A stretch of 64,000 nucleotides of DNA from contig CANPGB010000007.1 of assembly GCA_947573485.1 (NCBI GenBank), positions 59,078 through 123,077 on the forward strand, given 5' to 3'. The notes under the pieces were generated by a model. The model saw nothing but the letters and a program-made list of their open reading frames with translations. It was not told where the DNA came from and did no database searches. Numbering within the stretch: the first letter of the stretch is position 1; each line of letters begins with the position of its first letter. Origin of the DNA: an uncultured Porphyromonadaceae bacterium. Lineage in GTDB: Bacteria > Bacteroidota > Bacteroidia > Bacteroidales > Muribaculaceae. Made by a program: the position numbers and the translations under genes. Below, one piece after another: positions 25,930-35,926 of this stretch.

Positions 25930-27465
25930 ATGAGCAACATCGAACTCAGTGAGCAGGAACAAATCCGCCGCAACAGCATGGCGCAGCTGCGCCAAATGGG
26001 CATAGAGCCTTATCCCGCACCCGAATTTGTGGTCACCGGCCACAGCGATGAAATTAAAGAGTCGTTCAGCGACGATGCGCCACAGCGCGAAGTGGCTGTC
26101 GCTGGCCGAATAATGAGCCGCCGTATAATGGGTAAGGCCGCTTTCGTTGAGCTGCAGGACTCTCGCGGCAGAATACAGCTCTACATCTCGCGCGACGACA
26201 TCTGCCCCGGCGAGGATAAGGAACTCTATAACACTGTTTTCAAAAAGCTCCTCGACATTGGCGACTTCATCGGTGTGCGCGGCTATGTGTTCCGCACCAA
26301 AACCGGCGAAATCTCCGTTCACGCCCGTGAGCTCCTCGTGCTCAGCAAGAGCCTCCGCCCCCTGCCTATCGTCAAGGTTAAAGACGGCGTGAAATACGAC
26401 GCTTTCGACGACCCCGAGCTCCGGTACCGCCGCCGCTACGTCGACCTCGTGGTCAACGACGGCGTAAAGCAGATTTTCCTCAAGCGCACCAAGGTGTACA
26501 CCTCCATGCGCGAGTACTTCAACAATGCCGGTTATATCGAGGTTGAAACCCCTATCCTCCAGTCGATTCCCGGCGGTGCCTCGGCTCGCCCCTTCATCAC
26601 GCACCATAACGCGCTCGACATACCCCTCTACCTCCGTATCGCCGATGAGCTCTACCTCAAGCGCCTCATCGTGGGCGGCTTCGAAGGCGTGTATGAGTTC
26701 TCAAAGAACTTCCGCAACGAGGGCATGGACCGCACCCACAACCCCGAGTTCACCTGCATGGAGATTTATGTGGCCTACAAAGACTACAACTGGATGATGG
26801 GCTTCACCGAACGCATGCTCGAAAAAATCTGTCTCGACGTTAACGGCACCACCGAAGTGCAGGTCGGCGACAACCTCATCAGCTTCAAGGCCCCCTTCCC
26901 CCGCGTGACCATGGCGCAGGCGATCAAAGACCACACCGGGGTCGACATCACCGGCATGGACGAGGACGCTCTCCGCGCTACCGCCAAGAGCCTCGGCATC
27001 GAGGTCGACGCTTCTATGGGCAAAGGCAAGCTCATCGACGAAATCTTCGGCGAGAAATGCGAGGGCAAGTACATACAGCCCACTTTCATCACCGACTATC
27101 CTATCGAGATGTCGCCCCTCACAAAGCGCCACCGCGACAACCCCGAGCTCACCGAGCGCTTCGAGCTTATGGTAAACGGCAAGGAACTTGCCAACGCCTA
27201 CAGCGAGCTCAACGACCCCATTGACCAGTACGAGCGCTTCGTAGAGCAGATGCGTCTCGGCGAGAAGGGCGACGACGAGGCTATGATTATCGACGCCGAC
27301 TTTATCCGCGCCCTCGAGTACGGCATGCCCCCCACATCGGGCATGGGTATAGGCATGGACCGCCTCGTGATGCTCATGACAGGCCAGACAGCTATCCAGG
27401 AAGTGCTCCTCTTCCCCCAGATGCGACCCGAGAAGCGTGCCGCTGCCGAGAAAACTGAAGAATAA
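25930..27465 (+). CDS. lysS: Lysyl-tRNA synthetase, class II
   Basis: A 511-residue cytoplasmic enzyme that charges tRNA-Lys. An N-terminal OB-fold ([20 protein letters not shown]) is followed by the class II core: motif 2 [20 protein letters not shown], and motif 3 [15 protein letters not shown] near the end. The protein ends soon after motif 3, so it lacks the C-terminal extension seen in some Bacteroides LysS proteins. It starts a long plus-strand gene run; gpsA follows 12 bases downstream. Confidence 0.97.
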   Translation: MSNIELSEQEQIRRNSMAQLRQMGIEPYPAPEFVVTGHSDEIKESFSDDAPQREVAVAGRIMSRRIMGKAAFVELQDSRGRIQLYISRDDICPGEDKELYNTVFKKLLDIGDFIGVRGYVFRTKTGEISVHARELLVLSKSLRPLPIVKVKDGVKYDAFDDPELRYRRRYVDLVVNDGVKQIFLKRTKVYTSMREYFNNAGYIEVETPILQSIPGGASARPFITHHNALDIPLYLRIADELYLKRLIVGGFEGVYEFSKNFRNEGMDRTHNPEFTCMEIYVAYKDYNWMMGFTERMLEKICLDVNGTTEVQVGDNLISFKAPFPRVTMAQAIKDHTGVDITGMDEDALRATAKSLGIEVDASMGKGKLIDEIFGEKCEGKYIQPTFITDYPIEMSPLTKRHRDNPELTERFELMVNGKELANAYSELNDPIDQYERFVEQMRLGEKGDDEAMIIDADFIRALEYGMPPTSGMGIGMDRLVMLMTGQTAIQEVLLFPQMRPEKRAAAEKTEE

Positions 27466-27477
27466 AGCGTCCTGCTT

Positions 27478-28482
27478 ATGGAAAATATCCGATTCCCGGG
27501 ACATATAGCCGTAATGGGCGGAGGCAGCTGGGCCACGGCGCTGGCAAAGCTGCTCATGCAGACATGCGACACCATTACGTGGTATATGAGGCGCGACGAC
27601 CGCATTGAAGATTTCAAGCGGCTCCACCACAACCCGGCCTACCTCACCGACGTCAACTTCGATATCAGCCGAATCAACTTCTCGAGCGATATCAACGACG
27701 TATGCACCGTGGCCGACACTCTCCTGCTGGCCATGCCATCGCCATACTTCAAAGACCACGCCGATAAAATCACCGTCGACCTCTCGGGCAAGTCGGTGGT
27801 ATCGGCTATCAAAGGCATAGTGCCCGGCACCAACGAGCTCGTCACCGACTATATGGAGCGCTGCTTCGGCGTCGCCAAAGACCGCATGCTCGTTATCTCG
27901 GGTCCCTGCCATGCCGAGGAAGTGGCTCTCGACCGCCCCTCCTACCTCACCGTAGGCTGCTCCGACCTCGACCGTGCCGCGCAGTTCGCCGCCTGCCTCG
28001 CAGGCAAGCACTCGCATGCCATAACCTCGAGCGATGTCGACGGCATAGAGTATGCCGCCGTCCTCAAAAACGTCTACGCCATTGCCGCAGGCATTATCCA
28101 CGGCATGAAAATCGGCGACAACATGACGGCCATACTCATCTCCAACGCTATCCGCGAAATGGAGCGCTTCCTCGATGCCGTATCGCCGCGTCCGCGTCAG
28201 ATTTGCGACTCCGTTTACCTTGGCGACCTCCTCGTCACGGCCTATTCGCGCTTTTCCCGAAACCACAACTTCGGCTCTATGATAGGCCGCGGTTACTCAG
28301 TGAAAGCCGCACGAATGGAAATGGAGCAGACCGCCGAAGGCTACTACGCCGCCAAGTGCATAACAGAGATTAACGCCCGCTACGAAGTTGAGATGCCTAT
28401 CCTCAACGCCGTTTACAGCATATTGTATAATGGTGTGTCGGCGCCACGCGCCTTCGCTGCCATAGCACGAAACCTCGACTGA
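27478..28482 (+). CDS. gpsA: NAD(P)H-dependent glycerol-3-phosphate dehydrogenase
   Basis: A 334-residue enzyme reducing dihydroxyacetone phosphate to sn-glycerol-3-phosphate for phospholipid synthesis. The N-terminal nucleotide-binding loop is VMGGGSWATALAKLL. Further blocks are LLAMPSPYFKDH, SAIKGIVPGTNEL, ISGPCHAEEVA and AAVLKNVYAIAAGIIHG with the catalytic Lys. Slightly divergent (GGGSW instead of GxGxW). It follows lysS by 12 bases and its last base is the first base of the rlmN start, so all three are coupled. Confidence 0.93.
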   Translation: MENIRFPGHIAVMGGGSWATALAKLLMQTCDTITWYMRRDDRIEDFKRLHHNPAYLTDVNFDISRINFSSDINDVCTVADTLLLAMPSPYFKDHADKITVDLSGKSVVSAIKGIVPGTNELVTDYMERCFGVAKDRMLVISGPCHAEEVALDRPSYLTVGCSDLDRAAQFAACLAGKHSHAITSSDVDGIEYAAVLKNVYAIAAGIIHGMKIGDNMTAILISNAIREMERFLDAVSPRPRQICDSVYLGDLLVTAYSRFSRNHNFGSMIGRGYSVKAARMEMEQTAEGYYAAKCITEINARYEVEMPILNAVYSILYNGVSAPRAFAAIARNLD

Positions 28483-29519
28483 TGAAAAAGCTTCTCGGTC
28501 TTAATCTCGCGCAGCTCGGCGAGGTGGCAGCTTCGGTTGGCCTGCGCCCCTTTGCAGCCAAACAAATGGCGGCGTGGCTATATCAGAAGCGCGTCACCGA
28601 CATCGCGGCCATGACCGACCTCCCCAAGCAGGCGCGCGCACGCCTTGCCGAAGAGGGGTGGACTGTCGGGCGTGAGGAGCCCGTAGCCGAGGCCCGCAGC
28701 ACCGACGGCACGGCCAAATACCTCTTCCGCGGTGTGGGCGGTCGCGATATCGAGGCCGTGTATATCCCCGACCGCGAGCGCGCCACACTTTGCGTGTCGT
28801 CGCAGGCGGGCTGCCGCATGGGTTGCCGTTTCTGCATGACAGGGCAGGGCGGTTGGCAGGGCAACCTCGATGCAGGTGCCATTATCAACCAGGTGCTTTC
28901 TATACCCGAGAGCGAGAGTCTCACAAACATCGTGTTTATGGGTATGGGTGAGCCGGCCGATAACATCGAGGCTGTGCTTCGCGCCGTTGAGATTCTCACC
29001 GCGCCATGGGGGCTCGCATGGAGTCCGCGCCGCATAACGGTGTCGACCATTGGCAAGCTCGACGGCCTTCGCCGCTTGCTCGATGAGACTCAGGTTCACA
29101 TTGCCGTGAGCCTCCACTCGCCCTTCCCCACCGAGCGCGAGGGTATTATGCCCGTAGAGAAAGCCTTCGCCACCCGCGATGTGCTGGCTGAACTCCGTCG
29201 CCACGACTTCGCACACCAGCGCCGCCTCTCCATGGAGTACACCATGTTTGCAGGCTTGAACGACGACATGCGCCACGCCGACGCCCTTGCCCGCCTGCTG
29301 CGCGGCACCGACGCCCGCGTTAACCTCATACGCTTCCACAAGACTCCCGGATTTGAGGGTGCGCCCTCCGACCGCTCTACTATGGAGCGCTTCCGCGACC
29401 GCCTCAACGAGCTCGGCATTACCGCCACTATACGAGCCTCGCGCGGCGAGGATATTATGGCTGCTTGCGGCATGCTCGCCGGTAAAGCCAAAACGAATAA
29501 TAACAAAACCGATGAATGA
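28482..29519 (+). CDS. rlmN: 23S rRNA (A2503-C2)/tRNA (A37-C2) methyltransferase, radical SAM
   Basis: A 345-residue enzyme that methylates C2 of A2503 in 23S rRNA. The radical SAM cluster cysteines are Cys111, Cys115 and Cys118 in CRMGCRFC, followed by MTGQGGWQGNL. The distant catalytic Cys is Cys329 in GEDIMAACGM. Conserved VSLHSP and MGMGEPADN blocks are present. It shares one base with gpsA and overlaps pdxA by 8 bases at its 3' end. Confidence 0.96.
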   Translation: MKKLLGLNLAQLGEVAASVGLRPFAAKQMAAWLYQKRVTDIAAMTDLPKQARARLAEEGWTVGREEPVAEARSTDGTAKYLFRGVGGRDIEAVYIPDRERATLCVSSQAGCRMGCRFCMTGQGGWQGNLDAGAIINQVLSIPESESLTNIVFMGMGEPADNIEAVLRAVEILTAPWGLAWSPRRITVSTIGKLDGLRRLLDETQVHIAVSLHSPFPTEREGIMPVEKAFATRDVLAELRRHDFAHQRRLSMEYTMFAGLNDDMRHADALARLLRGTDARVNLIRFHKTPGFEGAPSDRSTMERFRDRLNELGITATIRASRGEDIMAACGMLAGKAKTNNNKTDE

Positions 29520-30576
29520 TAATAAGATAAGGGTTGGTATAACCCACGGCGATACCAACGGCATAGGCTACGAGGTGATTCTCAAACTCCTTGAGGATAC
29601 GCGCCTCAGCGACCTCTGCACCATAACCGTCTATGGCTCGGCCAAGGCCGCGGCGTTCTACCGCAAGGCCATGGAGTTGCCTCAGGTGCAGTTCAACAAG
29701 GTTGAGAGTGCCTCGCAGGCACGCGACGGCGTGTTCAATATAGTTAATGTTGTGGGCGAAGACCTCAAGATTGAGCCGGGTGTGGCCACCGAGGCTGCCG
29801 GGGCTGCCGCTCTCGCGGCTCTCGACGCCGCTTGCGCCGACCTCAAGAACGGCGCTATCGACGTGCTGCTCACCGCGCCTATCAACAAGCACTCAATACA
29901 GTCGTCGTCCTTCTCCTTCCCCGGTCACACCGAGTATCTCGAGGCCTCGTTCTCAACGCCCGATGAGCCCGCCAAGGCTCTGATGATACTCTGCGCCGAT
30001 AAGCTCCGCGTGGCTCTCGTAACGGCTCATATGCCCCTTGCAAAGGTGCCTGCCGCCATTACCAAAGAGCTGGTGCTCGAGCGCATCGAGCAGTTCGACA
30101 GCTCGCTCCGCCGCGACTTCGGTGTACACTCGCCCCGCATTGCCGTGCTCTCGCTCAACCCGCACGCAGGTGAGAGCGGCCTCCTCGGCAGTGAGGAGAG
30201 CGAGGTGATAGCACCCGCTATCGCAGAGGCCCGAGCCAAGAAAATCCTCGCTTTCGGGCCCTATCCCTCCGACGGCTTCTTCGGCAGCGGCCAGTTCGCG
30301 GCCTTCGACGGCGTGCTCGCCATGTACCACGACCAGGGTCTCACACCCTTCAAGACCATTGCCATGGACGCCGGTGTGAACTTCACCGCAGGGCTCCCCT
30401 ACGTGCGCACATCGCCCGACCACGGCACCGGCTACGACATCGCAGCCAAGGGTCAGGCCTCGCCCGACTCAATGCGCAGTGCCCTCTATGCCGCACTCGA
30501 CATCTACCGCGCCCGCCAAAACCACGACGAGGCTCACAAATCGCCCCTCAAACCCCAGCAGAGCTCAAACCGCTGA
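29512..30576 (+). CDS. pdxA: 4-hydroxythreonine-4-phosphate dehydrogenase
   Basis: About 354 residues from the ATG at 29512; a longer in-frame extension into rlmN is rejected because homology begins at IRVGITHGDTNGIGYEVILK. PdxA oxidises and decarboxylates 4-phosphohydroxy-threonine in pyridoxal phosphate synthesis. Metal-binding histidines are visible in SFPGHTEYL, VTAHMPLAKVP and MYHDQGLTPFK; the end has RTSPDHGTGYDIA. It overlaps rlmN by 8 bases and precedes a nucleotidyltransferase by 2 bases. Confidence 0.95.
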   Translation: MNDNKIRVGITHGDTNGIGYEVILKLLEDTRLSDLCTITVYGSAKAAAFYRKAMELPQVQFNKVESASQARDGVFNIVNVVGEDLKIEPGVATEAAGAAALAALDAACADLKNGAIDVLLTAPINKHSIQSSSFSFPGHTEYLEASFSTPDEPAKALMILCADKLRVALVTAHMPLAKVPAAITKELVLERIEQFDSSLRRDFGVHSPRIAVLSLNPHAGESGLLGSEESEVIAPAIAEARAKKILAFGPYPSDGFFGSGQFAAFDGVLAMYHDQGLTPFKTIAMDAGVNFTAGLPYVRTSPDHGTGYDIAAKGQASPDSMRSALYAALDIYRARQNHDEAHKSPLKPQQSSNR

Positions 30577-30578
30577 AC

Positions 30579-31289
30579 ATGCACTACGCGATTATAGCGG
30601 CAGGCGAGGGCTCGCGACTTGCGGCTGAGGGTATCGCCACCCCCAAACCTCTCGTTGAGATTAACGGCAAGCCCCTGATAAAGAGGCTTGCCGACATTTT
30701 TGCAAGCGCAGGTGCCGAGTCGCTCACCGTCATTGTCAATCCGGCCTTGCCCGGGGTGGCAGCTTATGCCCGTGCTATGGCCGACGACTATGATTTTGCC
30801 GTGCGCGTTATCGAGAAGCCAACTCCCGGCTCAATGCACAGCTTTGCCGCTGTCACCGAGGGCTTTGCCGAGGGCAAGATGATAGTGACGACCGTCGACA
30901 CCGTTTTCCGTCCCGACGAATTTCTTGCCTACGTCAGCGCCTTCGAGGCCATGGAGGAGGGCAGCGGTGCTTTCTGCTTCGGCATTACATCGTATATCGA
31001 CGACGAGAAACCACTCTACGTCGACGTCGATGCCCGGGGCTGCATAAGTGCCTTCCGCGACAAGCCTTGCGGCAACGACCGCTTCGTCTCGGCGGGAATT
31101 TATGGCATAAGTCCGGTGGCTCGCCGTGTGCTCGACGGCTGTTTTGAGGCAGGCCTGCACCGCATGCGCGACTTCCAGCGCGCGCTCCTCGCAAGCGGCA
31201 TGCGCATTGCCGCTTGCGATTTCACTAAGGTTATCGACATCGACCACGCATCCGATATCAGGGCCGCAAAGGCTCTCCTGGAGGGCTGA
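30579..31289 (+). CDS. Nucleotidyltransferase (sugar-phosphate NTP transferase-like)
   Basis: A 236-residue protein of the RfbA/GlmU N-terminal type. The signature AIIAAGEGSRLAAEGIATPK gives the G-rich nucleotide loop and the catalytic Lys, followed by PLVEINGKPLIKRL. A later TTVDTVF places a metal-binding Asp. It probably activates a sugar or related phosphate with an NTP; the substrate cannot be named. There is no C-terminal acyltransferase domain, unlike GlmU. It starts 2 bases after pdxA, so it is in that operon, though no functional link is evident. Confidence 0.8.
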   Translation: MHYAIIAAGEGSRLAAEGIATPKPLVEINGKPLIKRLADIFASAGAESLTVIVNPALPGVAAYARAMADDYDFAVRVIEKPTPGSMHSFAAVTEGFAEGKMIVTTVDTVFRPDEFLAYVSAFEAMEEGSGAFCFGITSYIDDEKPLYVDVDARGCISAFRDKPCGNDRFVSAGIYGISPVARRVLDGCFEAGLHRMRDFQRALLASGMRIAACDFTKVIDIDHASDIRAAKALLEG

Positions 31290-31312
31290 AAGGCAAAAAA
31301 ACGCCTTTTTTT
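31289..31312 (+). terminator. Weak terminator after the nucleotidyltransferase gene
   Basis: Short stem AAAGGC (31289-31294) with GCCTTT (31303-31308) around an A-rich loop, ending in a T-run. Stability is modest. Confidence 0.5.
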
Positions 31313-31335
31313 ATTATCATCTCGAAGATTTTTTG

Positions 31336-31343
31336 TATCTTTG
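31336..31343 (+). promoter_or_regulatory. parE -7 box
   Basis: TATCTTTG fits TAnnTTTG, 26 bases before the parE ATG. No clear -33 TTG at the normal distance. Confidence 0.55.
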
Positions 31344-31369
31344 ACCGAACACACATACCGTAGAAAACT

Positions 31370-33343
31370 ATGAGCGACTATAACGAAGAACCGGAAATGC
31401 AGGACGACGACCTCTTTGAGGCCGCCGACATGCGCCCCGAAGGTACGGCCGAATATAACGAGGACGACGTCAAGACCCTTGATTGGAAAGAACATATCCA
31501 ACGCCGCCCCGGTATGTATATCGGTGGCCCCGGCGACGGTTCCAAAGCCGAAGACGGCCTCTATGTGTTGCTCAAGGAGGTGCTCGACAACTCCATTGAT
31601 GAGTATATGATGGGCTTCGGCAAGCAGATTGCCGTGGATATCGCCGACGGCACAGTGTCGGTGCGCGACTATGGCCGCGGTATTCCCCTGGGCGCTCTTG
31701 TCGACGTGGCCTCTAAGATGAACACCGGCGCCAAATACGATTCCGCAGCCTTCAAGAAGTCGGTGGGCCTCAACGGTGTGGGTATCAAGGCCGTGAACGC
31801 GCTCTCTACCTCTTTCGAGATTGCCGCTTTCCGCGACGGCAAGACCAAGTGCGCACGCTTCAATATGGGTAACCTTGTGGAGGAGAGTGAGATAACTGAT
31901 TCTCCCGAGCCCAACGGCACTCTCGTGCGCTTCACCCCTTCATCTGATATTTTCCGCAACTACGAGTTCCGCTCCGAGTTTATCGAGCCGCTCATCAAGA
32001 ACTATACCTACCTCAACACCGGTCTGGCGCTCATCTACAACGGGCGCCGTTACTACTCGCGCCGCGGTCTCCTCGACCTCCTCGAGGCCAACATGACGCA
32101 GGAAAAGCCTCTCTACCCCATAATCCACCTCAAAGGCCACGACATAGAGGTTGCCATTACCCACGTAAACCAGTATGGCGATGAGTATTACTCATTTGTC
32201 AACGGCCAGCACACCACTCAGGGCGGCACACACCTGGCGGCTTTCAAAGAGGCCGTATCCAAGACCCTCAAGGAGTACTTCGGCAAGAACCTCGACCCTG
32301 CCGATATCCGCAACGGCCTCGTGGCCGCGATAGCCGTCAAGGTCGAGGACCCGCAGTTCCAGTCGCAGACAAAGACGCGCCTCGACTCGCGCGACATGGG
32401 CCCCGACGGCCCTTCGGTGGCTAAATTCGTGGGCGACTTCATACGCAAGGAGCTCGACAACTACCTCCACCGCCACCTCGAGGACGCCGACATAATGCTC
32501 AAAAAGATTCAGGACAGCGAGCGCGACCGCAAGGCCATGGCCGGTGTACAGAAAAAGGCCCGCGAGACTGCCAAGAAAGTCAGCCTCTACAACCGCAAGC
32601 TCAACGATTGCCGCGTGCACCTCAACGACTCCCGCGGAAGCGAAGAGAAGAAATCCGACTCCTCGATTTTCATCACCGAGGGCGACTCGGCAGGCGGCTC
32701 TATCGAGAAAGTGCGAAACGTCGAGACCCAGGCCGTGTTCAAGCTCCGGGGAAAGCCCCTCAACACCTACGGTGCCACCAAGAAAGAGCTCTACGCCAAC
32801 GAGGAGTTTGCCCTCCTTCAGGCCGCTCTCAACATCGAGGAGGGTATCGAGGGCCTGCGCTACAACAAGGTGATTATCGCCACCGATGCCGACGTCGACG
32901 GCATGCACATACGCCTGCTCATGCTCACCTTCTTCCTCCAGTACTTCCCCGACCTCATCAAGAAAGGCCATGTGTATGTGCTGCAGACGCCACTCTTCCG
33001 TGTCCGCAACAAAAAGACAGCCAAACGCACCGCACGGGCACGCAAAGCCGACGGAGCCGCCGACGACACCGTCTACTGCTACTCCGACCAGGAGCGCCTC
33101 GATGCTATAGCACGCTTCGGCGACAACGCCGAGATCACACGATTCAAAGGCCTCGGTGAAATCTCGCCCGACGAGTTCCGCGGTTTTATTGGTCCCGATA
33201 TGCGCATCGACCGCGTCTCGCTCCGAAAGGAAGACGGCGTGGCCGAGGTACTCGAGTTCTACATGGGCAAGAACACCCTCGAGCGCCAGAACTTCATTAT
33301 CGACAATCTTGTAATAGAAGATGACACAAACATCGACCGGTGA
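31370..33343 (+). CDS. parE: DNA topoisomerase IV subunit B
   Basis: A 657-residue ATPase subunit of a type IIA topoisomerase that decatenates chromosomes. The GHKL ATP site shows [14 protein letters not shown] (Asn magnesium ligand), [11 protein letters not shown] and [14 protein letters not shown]; the transducer has QTKTRLDS. The TOPRIM region carries [11 protein letters not shown], then [14 protein letters not shown]. The QTKTRL form and length favour ParE over GyrB. Its partner parC is not in the window. coaD begins inside its last 23 bases. Confidence 0.93.
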   Translation: MSDYNEEPEMQDDDLFEAADMRPEGTAEYNEDDVKTLDWKEHIQRRPGMYIGGPGDGSKAEDGLYVLLKEVLDNSIDEYMMGFGKQIAVDIADGTVSVRDYGRGIPLGALVDVASKMNTGAKYDSAAFKKSVGLNGVGIKAVNALSTSFEIAAFRDGKTKCARFNMGNLVEESEITDSPEPNGTLVRFTPSSDIFRNYEFRSEFIEPLIKNYTYLNTGLALIYNGRRYYSRRGLLDLLEANMTQEKPLYPIIHLKGHDIEVAITHVNQYGDEYYSFVNGQHTTQGGTHLAAFKEAVSKTLKEYFGKNLDPADIRNGLVAAIAVKVEDPQFQSQTKTRLDSRDMGPDGPSVAKFVGDFIRKELDNYLHRHLEDADIMLKKIQDSERDRKAMAGVQKKARETAKKVSLYNRKLNDCRVHLNDSRGSEEKKSDSSIFITEGDSAGGSIEKVRNVETQAVFKLRGKPLNTYGATKKELYANEEFALLQAALNIEEGIEGLRYNKVIIATDADVDGMHIRLLMLTFFLQYFPDLIKKGHVYVLQTPLFRVRNKKTAKRTARARKADGAADDTVYCYSDQERLDAIARFGDNAEITRFKGLGEISPDEFRGFIGPDMRIDRVSLRKEDGVAEVLEFYMGKNTLERQNFIIDNLVIEDDTNIDR

Positions 33344-33776
33344 GCGCATTGCGCTTTTCCCCGGCTCCTTCCGACCCTTCACCGCCGGCCATGCCGACAT
33401 CGTTGCCCGAGGCCTTGAGCTCTTCGACCGCATAGTGATAGGCATAGGCGTGAACCCCGCCAAGAGCGTGGCCGACATCGCCGCCCTCGTCGCTCCCGTG
33501 GCCGCCCTCTACGCCGATGAGCCCAGGGTGACCGTCGAGGCATATTCATGCCTTACTATCGACTTCGCTGCCGCCTGCGGTGCCCGCTTTTTGCTTCGCG
33601 GCGTGCGCAATGTGCGCGATTTTGAATACGAACGCGATCTTGCCGACGTCAACCGTCAACTTTCGGGCATCGAATCCGTTATATTATTCAGCAGACCCGA
33701 GCTCGCTGCCGTATCTTCGTCGGTGGTGCGTGAGCTCGAGAGCTACGGACACGATGTCTCACAATTCCTCCCGTAG
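33321..33776 (+). CDS. coaD: Phosphopantetheine adenylyltransferase
   Basis: A 151-residue enzyme that joins AMP to 4'-phosphopantetheine in coenzyme A synthesis. The nucleotidyltransferase signature is [17 protein letters not shown] (T/HxGH form). [20 protein letters not shown] carries the substrate-binding Arg residues, and [12 protein letters not shown] closes the site. The start lies 23 bases inside parE; using a later start would remove the conserved FPGSF. A further S41 protease gene follows after 21 bases. Confidence 0.95.
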   Translation: MTQTSTGERIALFPGSFRPFTAGHADIVARGLELFDRIVIGIGVNPAKSVADIAALVAPVAALYADEPRVTVEAYSCLTIDFAAACGARFLLRGVRNVRDFEYERDLADVNRQLSGIESVILFSRPELAAVSSSVVRELESYGHDVSQFLP

Positions 33777-33797
33777 GATTTCCACCACGATTCAACA

Positions 33798-35387
33798 ATG
33801 AAAAGATTTTCAGGTACATTTCTTCTTCTCCTCCTGCTGCCTCTGCTGCTCTCTGCGCAGAACCGCCCTATCAGCCCCTCGATGAAACTCGACGCCGCAA
33901 GGCACGTTATAGAAAATTTCTATGTCGAGGACGTCAACTCCGACACCCTTGTCACCGAGGCCATCAAGGCCATGATAAAGACCCTCGACCCTCACTCGGC
34001 CTACACCTCTCCCGAAGAGACCAAAGAGTTCACCGAGCCCCTGCAGGGCAAGTTCAGCGGAATTGGCGTGCAGTTCAACATGCTGCGCGACACTGTTTAT
34101 GTAATCCAGACTATCCCCGGCGGCCCCTCCGAGAAAGTAGGCATCATGGCCGGCGACCGCATCGTTGCAGCCAACGACACCCTTATCGCCGGGCAGAAAA
34201 TGAAGAACACCGACGTCATGAAGCACCTCCGCGGCCCCAAGGAATCGGTGGTAAATCTTAAAGTGAAACGCGGCGAGGAGTATATCGACTTCGCCGTAAC
34301 CCGCGACGACATCCCCCTCTACAGTGTCGACGAAACTTTCATGGCCGACCCCACCACAGGATACATACGCATCACCCGATTCGCCGAGGAGACGGCTCAG
34401 GAAGTGGCACAGGCAATTGCCAAACTGCGCGCTCAGGGCATGAAAAACCTCATCCTCGACGTCAGCGACAACGGCGGCGGCTACCTCGGCGCAGCTTTCG
34501 AGATTGCAGGCCAGTTCCTGCCCAAAGGCACACCCGTGGTGAGCACCGCAGGTCGCGCAACGCCCCCCTACACCTATAATACCGAGAACCACGGCACCTT
34601 CCTCGATGGCCGCGTGGTGGTGGTGGCAAACCAGAACTCGGCCTCAGCCTCCGAGATTCTCGCCGGAGCCCTCCAGGACAACGACCGCGCCCTCGTCGTA
34701 GGCCGTCGCACCTTCGGCAAAGGCCTCGTGCAGCGACCCTTCCCCTTCCCCGACGGCTCTATGATACGCCTCACCGTATCGCGCTACTACACCCCCTCGG
34801 GCCGCTGCATACAGAAGCATTACGACAAAGGCCACTCCGAAGAATACCAGCTCGAACTCCTCAACCGCTACCAGGACGGCGAACTCTGGAGTGCCGACAG
34901 CATACAGCGCCCCGACTCCCTCAAGTTCTACACCCTCAAGAACCACCGGCCCGTGTATGGCGGCGGAGGTATCATCCCCGACGTATTCGTCCCCGCCGAT
35001 ACCTCTTATTACAGCGTATACTACCGCGACCTCGTTGCAAAAGGTGCCGTAAACCGCACCGTCATCGGCTACGTCGACGCCAACCGTGCTGCCCTCAAAG
35101 CCAAATATCCCACTCACGAAGACTTCAACCGCAACTTCACCCTCCCCGACGAACTCATCACCAAGCTCATCGAAGCCGGTACTGACGATAAAGTGGAGTA
35201 CAACGCCGAGCAGTGGGAGCGCTCCAAGCCACTCGTCGAAGCCATAATGACAGGCCTCATAGCCCGTGACCTCTACGACGACGGCTCATACTACCGACCG
35301 CTCAGCAAACTCAACAAAGACTTCACAACCGCCCTCGACCTTATCAACGACGAGCAGCGCTACCGCAGCCTCCTCAAAGGGCAGTAA
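33798..35387 (+). CDS. S41 family C-terminal processing peptidase
   Basis: A 529-residue secreted or periplasmic protease (signal peptide to about residue 20, ending LSAQ). An N-terminal helical part is followed by a PDZ domain (residues ~85-165: GIGVQFNMLRDTVYVIQTIP ... GDRIVAAND) and the S41 catalytic domain. The catalytic Ser lies in NSASASE (280-286) and the Lys is Lys308 in TFGKGLVQ; DVSDNGGGYL is also conserved. CtpA-like proteases trim or degrade envelope proteins after PDZ-mediated recognition of C-termini. Last gene of the parE-coaD run; a terminator follows. Confidence 0.94.
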   Translation: MKRFSGTFLLLLLLPLLLSAQNRPISPSMKLDAARHVIENFYVEDVNSDTLVTEAIKAMIKTLDPHSAYTSPEETKEFTEPLQGKFSGIGVQFNMLRDTVYVIQTIPGGPSEKVGIMAGDRIVAANDTLIAGQKMKNTDVMKHLRGPKESVVNLKVKRGEEYIDFAVTRDDIPLYSVDETFMADPTTGYIRITRFAEETAQEVAQAIAKLRAQGMKNLILDVSDNGGGYLGAAFEIAGQFLPKGTPVVSTAGRATPPYTYNTENHGTFLDGRVVVVANQNSASASEILAGALQDNDRALVVGRRTFGKGLVQRPFPFPDGSMIRLTVSRYYTPSGRCIQKHYDKGHSEEYQLELLNRYQDGELWSADSIQRPDSLKFYTLKNHRPVYGGGGIIPDVFVPADTSYYSVYYRDLVAKGAVNRTVIGYVDANRAALKAKYPTHEDFNRNFTLPDELITKLIEAGTDDKVEYNAEQWERSKPLVEAIMTGLIARDLYDDGSYYRPLSKLNKDFTTALDLINDEQRYRSLLKGQ

Positions 35388-35404
35388 AAAATACCCCTCC
35401 GCTC

Positions 35405-35435
35405 AGCCCGGGAAGCCTGCCTCCCCGGGCTTTTT
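35405..35435 (+). terminator. Terminator after the S41 peptidase gene
   Basis: Perfect 8-bp stem AGCCCGGG (35405-35412) with CCCGGGCT (35424-35431), then a run of T. Confidence 0.88.
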
Positions 35436-35471
35436 CACATCTGACACTATCACATTAATAAATGTTAAATA

Positions 35472-35503
35472 TTTGTTAGATAAACTAAAAATGCGTAGTT
35501 TTG
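35472..35503 (+). promoter_or_regulatory. Full promoter upstream of the RHS-like remnant
   Basis: TTTG at 35472 and TAGTTTTG at 35496-35503, with TTG-to-TA spacing of 23: a good Bacteroidetes promoter, in an AT-rich stretch. It now drives only a remnant and possibly the lipoprotein at 35927. Confidence 0.6.
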
Positions 35504-35522
35504 GGTACCAACCTTAAAACTG

Positions 35523-35640
35523 ATGCCCATGAGGTACTACTCCAGCGACCACATCTTCCGTGGCGATACTTTGGTGTACTCCCGCTTCCCCGGCGGCGTC
35601 TTCGACCCCTCCGGCACGGTATCTTCTGCGTCACGGCCAT
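35523..35640 (+). pseudogene. RHS-repeat-like protein remnant
   Basis: The first ~35 codons read RYYSSDHIFRGDTLVYSRFP then GGVFDPSGTVSS. This resembles the strand found in Bacteroidetes RHS/YD-repeat proteins just before the conserved YYLRDHLGN core (typically '..GGYID.SGTYHYY'). The core itself is absent: the frame runs directly into an inverted hairpin repeat (family A) and continues through repeats to 35930. There is no signal peptide. I read it as a 3'-truncated relic, but the similarity is short and the call is tentative. Confidence 0.35.
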
Positions 35641-35689
35641 CCACGGGCGGCGAGGGCCCGCGGTTAACAATCTTTAAGGCCTCCGGCCT
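35641..35689 (-). repeat. Family A hairpin repeat, partial, inverted
   Basis: On the minus strand it reads GGCCGGAGGCC, then TTAA..GTTAACCGCGGGC and a CGCCCGTGG end. It matches the first half of the plus-strand copy at 35768, so two copies face each other about 80 bases apart. Confidence 0.75.
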
Positions 35690-35767
35690 ATCGCTGAAAT
35701 CCGTCTCCGGCCTTTTTCGAATATCATATCCTGCGCCCTGTTTAGGCAGCCTCGCGCCGCAAATAGT

Positions 35768-35859
35768 GGCCCGGAGGGCCTTAAGTTCGTTAACCGCGGG
35801 CGCTTGCCGCCCGTGGCAGCAGACCTATACGGATAATGCCGCGCCGGAGGTGCGGTACC
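35768..35859 (+). repeat. Family A hairpin repeat, complete
   Basis: Three hairpins in order: GGCCCGGAGGGCC, then after AAGTTCGTTAAC the stem CGGGCG/CGCCCG, then after a variable spacer GCCGCGCCGGAGGTGCGG with TACC. Other copies are at 51152 and 57723. Confidence 0.8.
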
Positions 35860-35926
35860 ATTCTGTCGCTCCGCTACAGTATTCAGAACCGAAACTTACA
35901 TCTTGTTTAAACCGTTTTGTCAAGCT

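Noticed and set aside
29287..29511. An N-terminal extension of PdxA within rlmN
   Set aside because: The extra residues have shadow-like composition and PdxA homology starts at the ATG at 29512.
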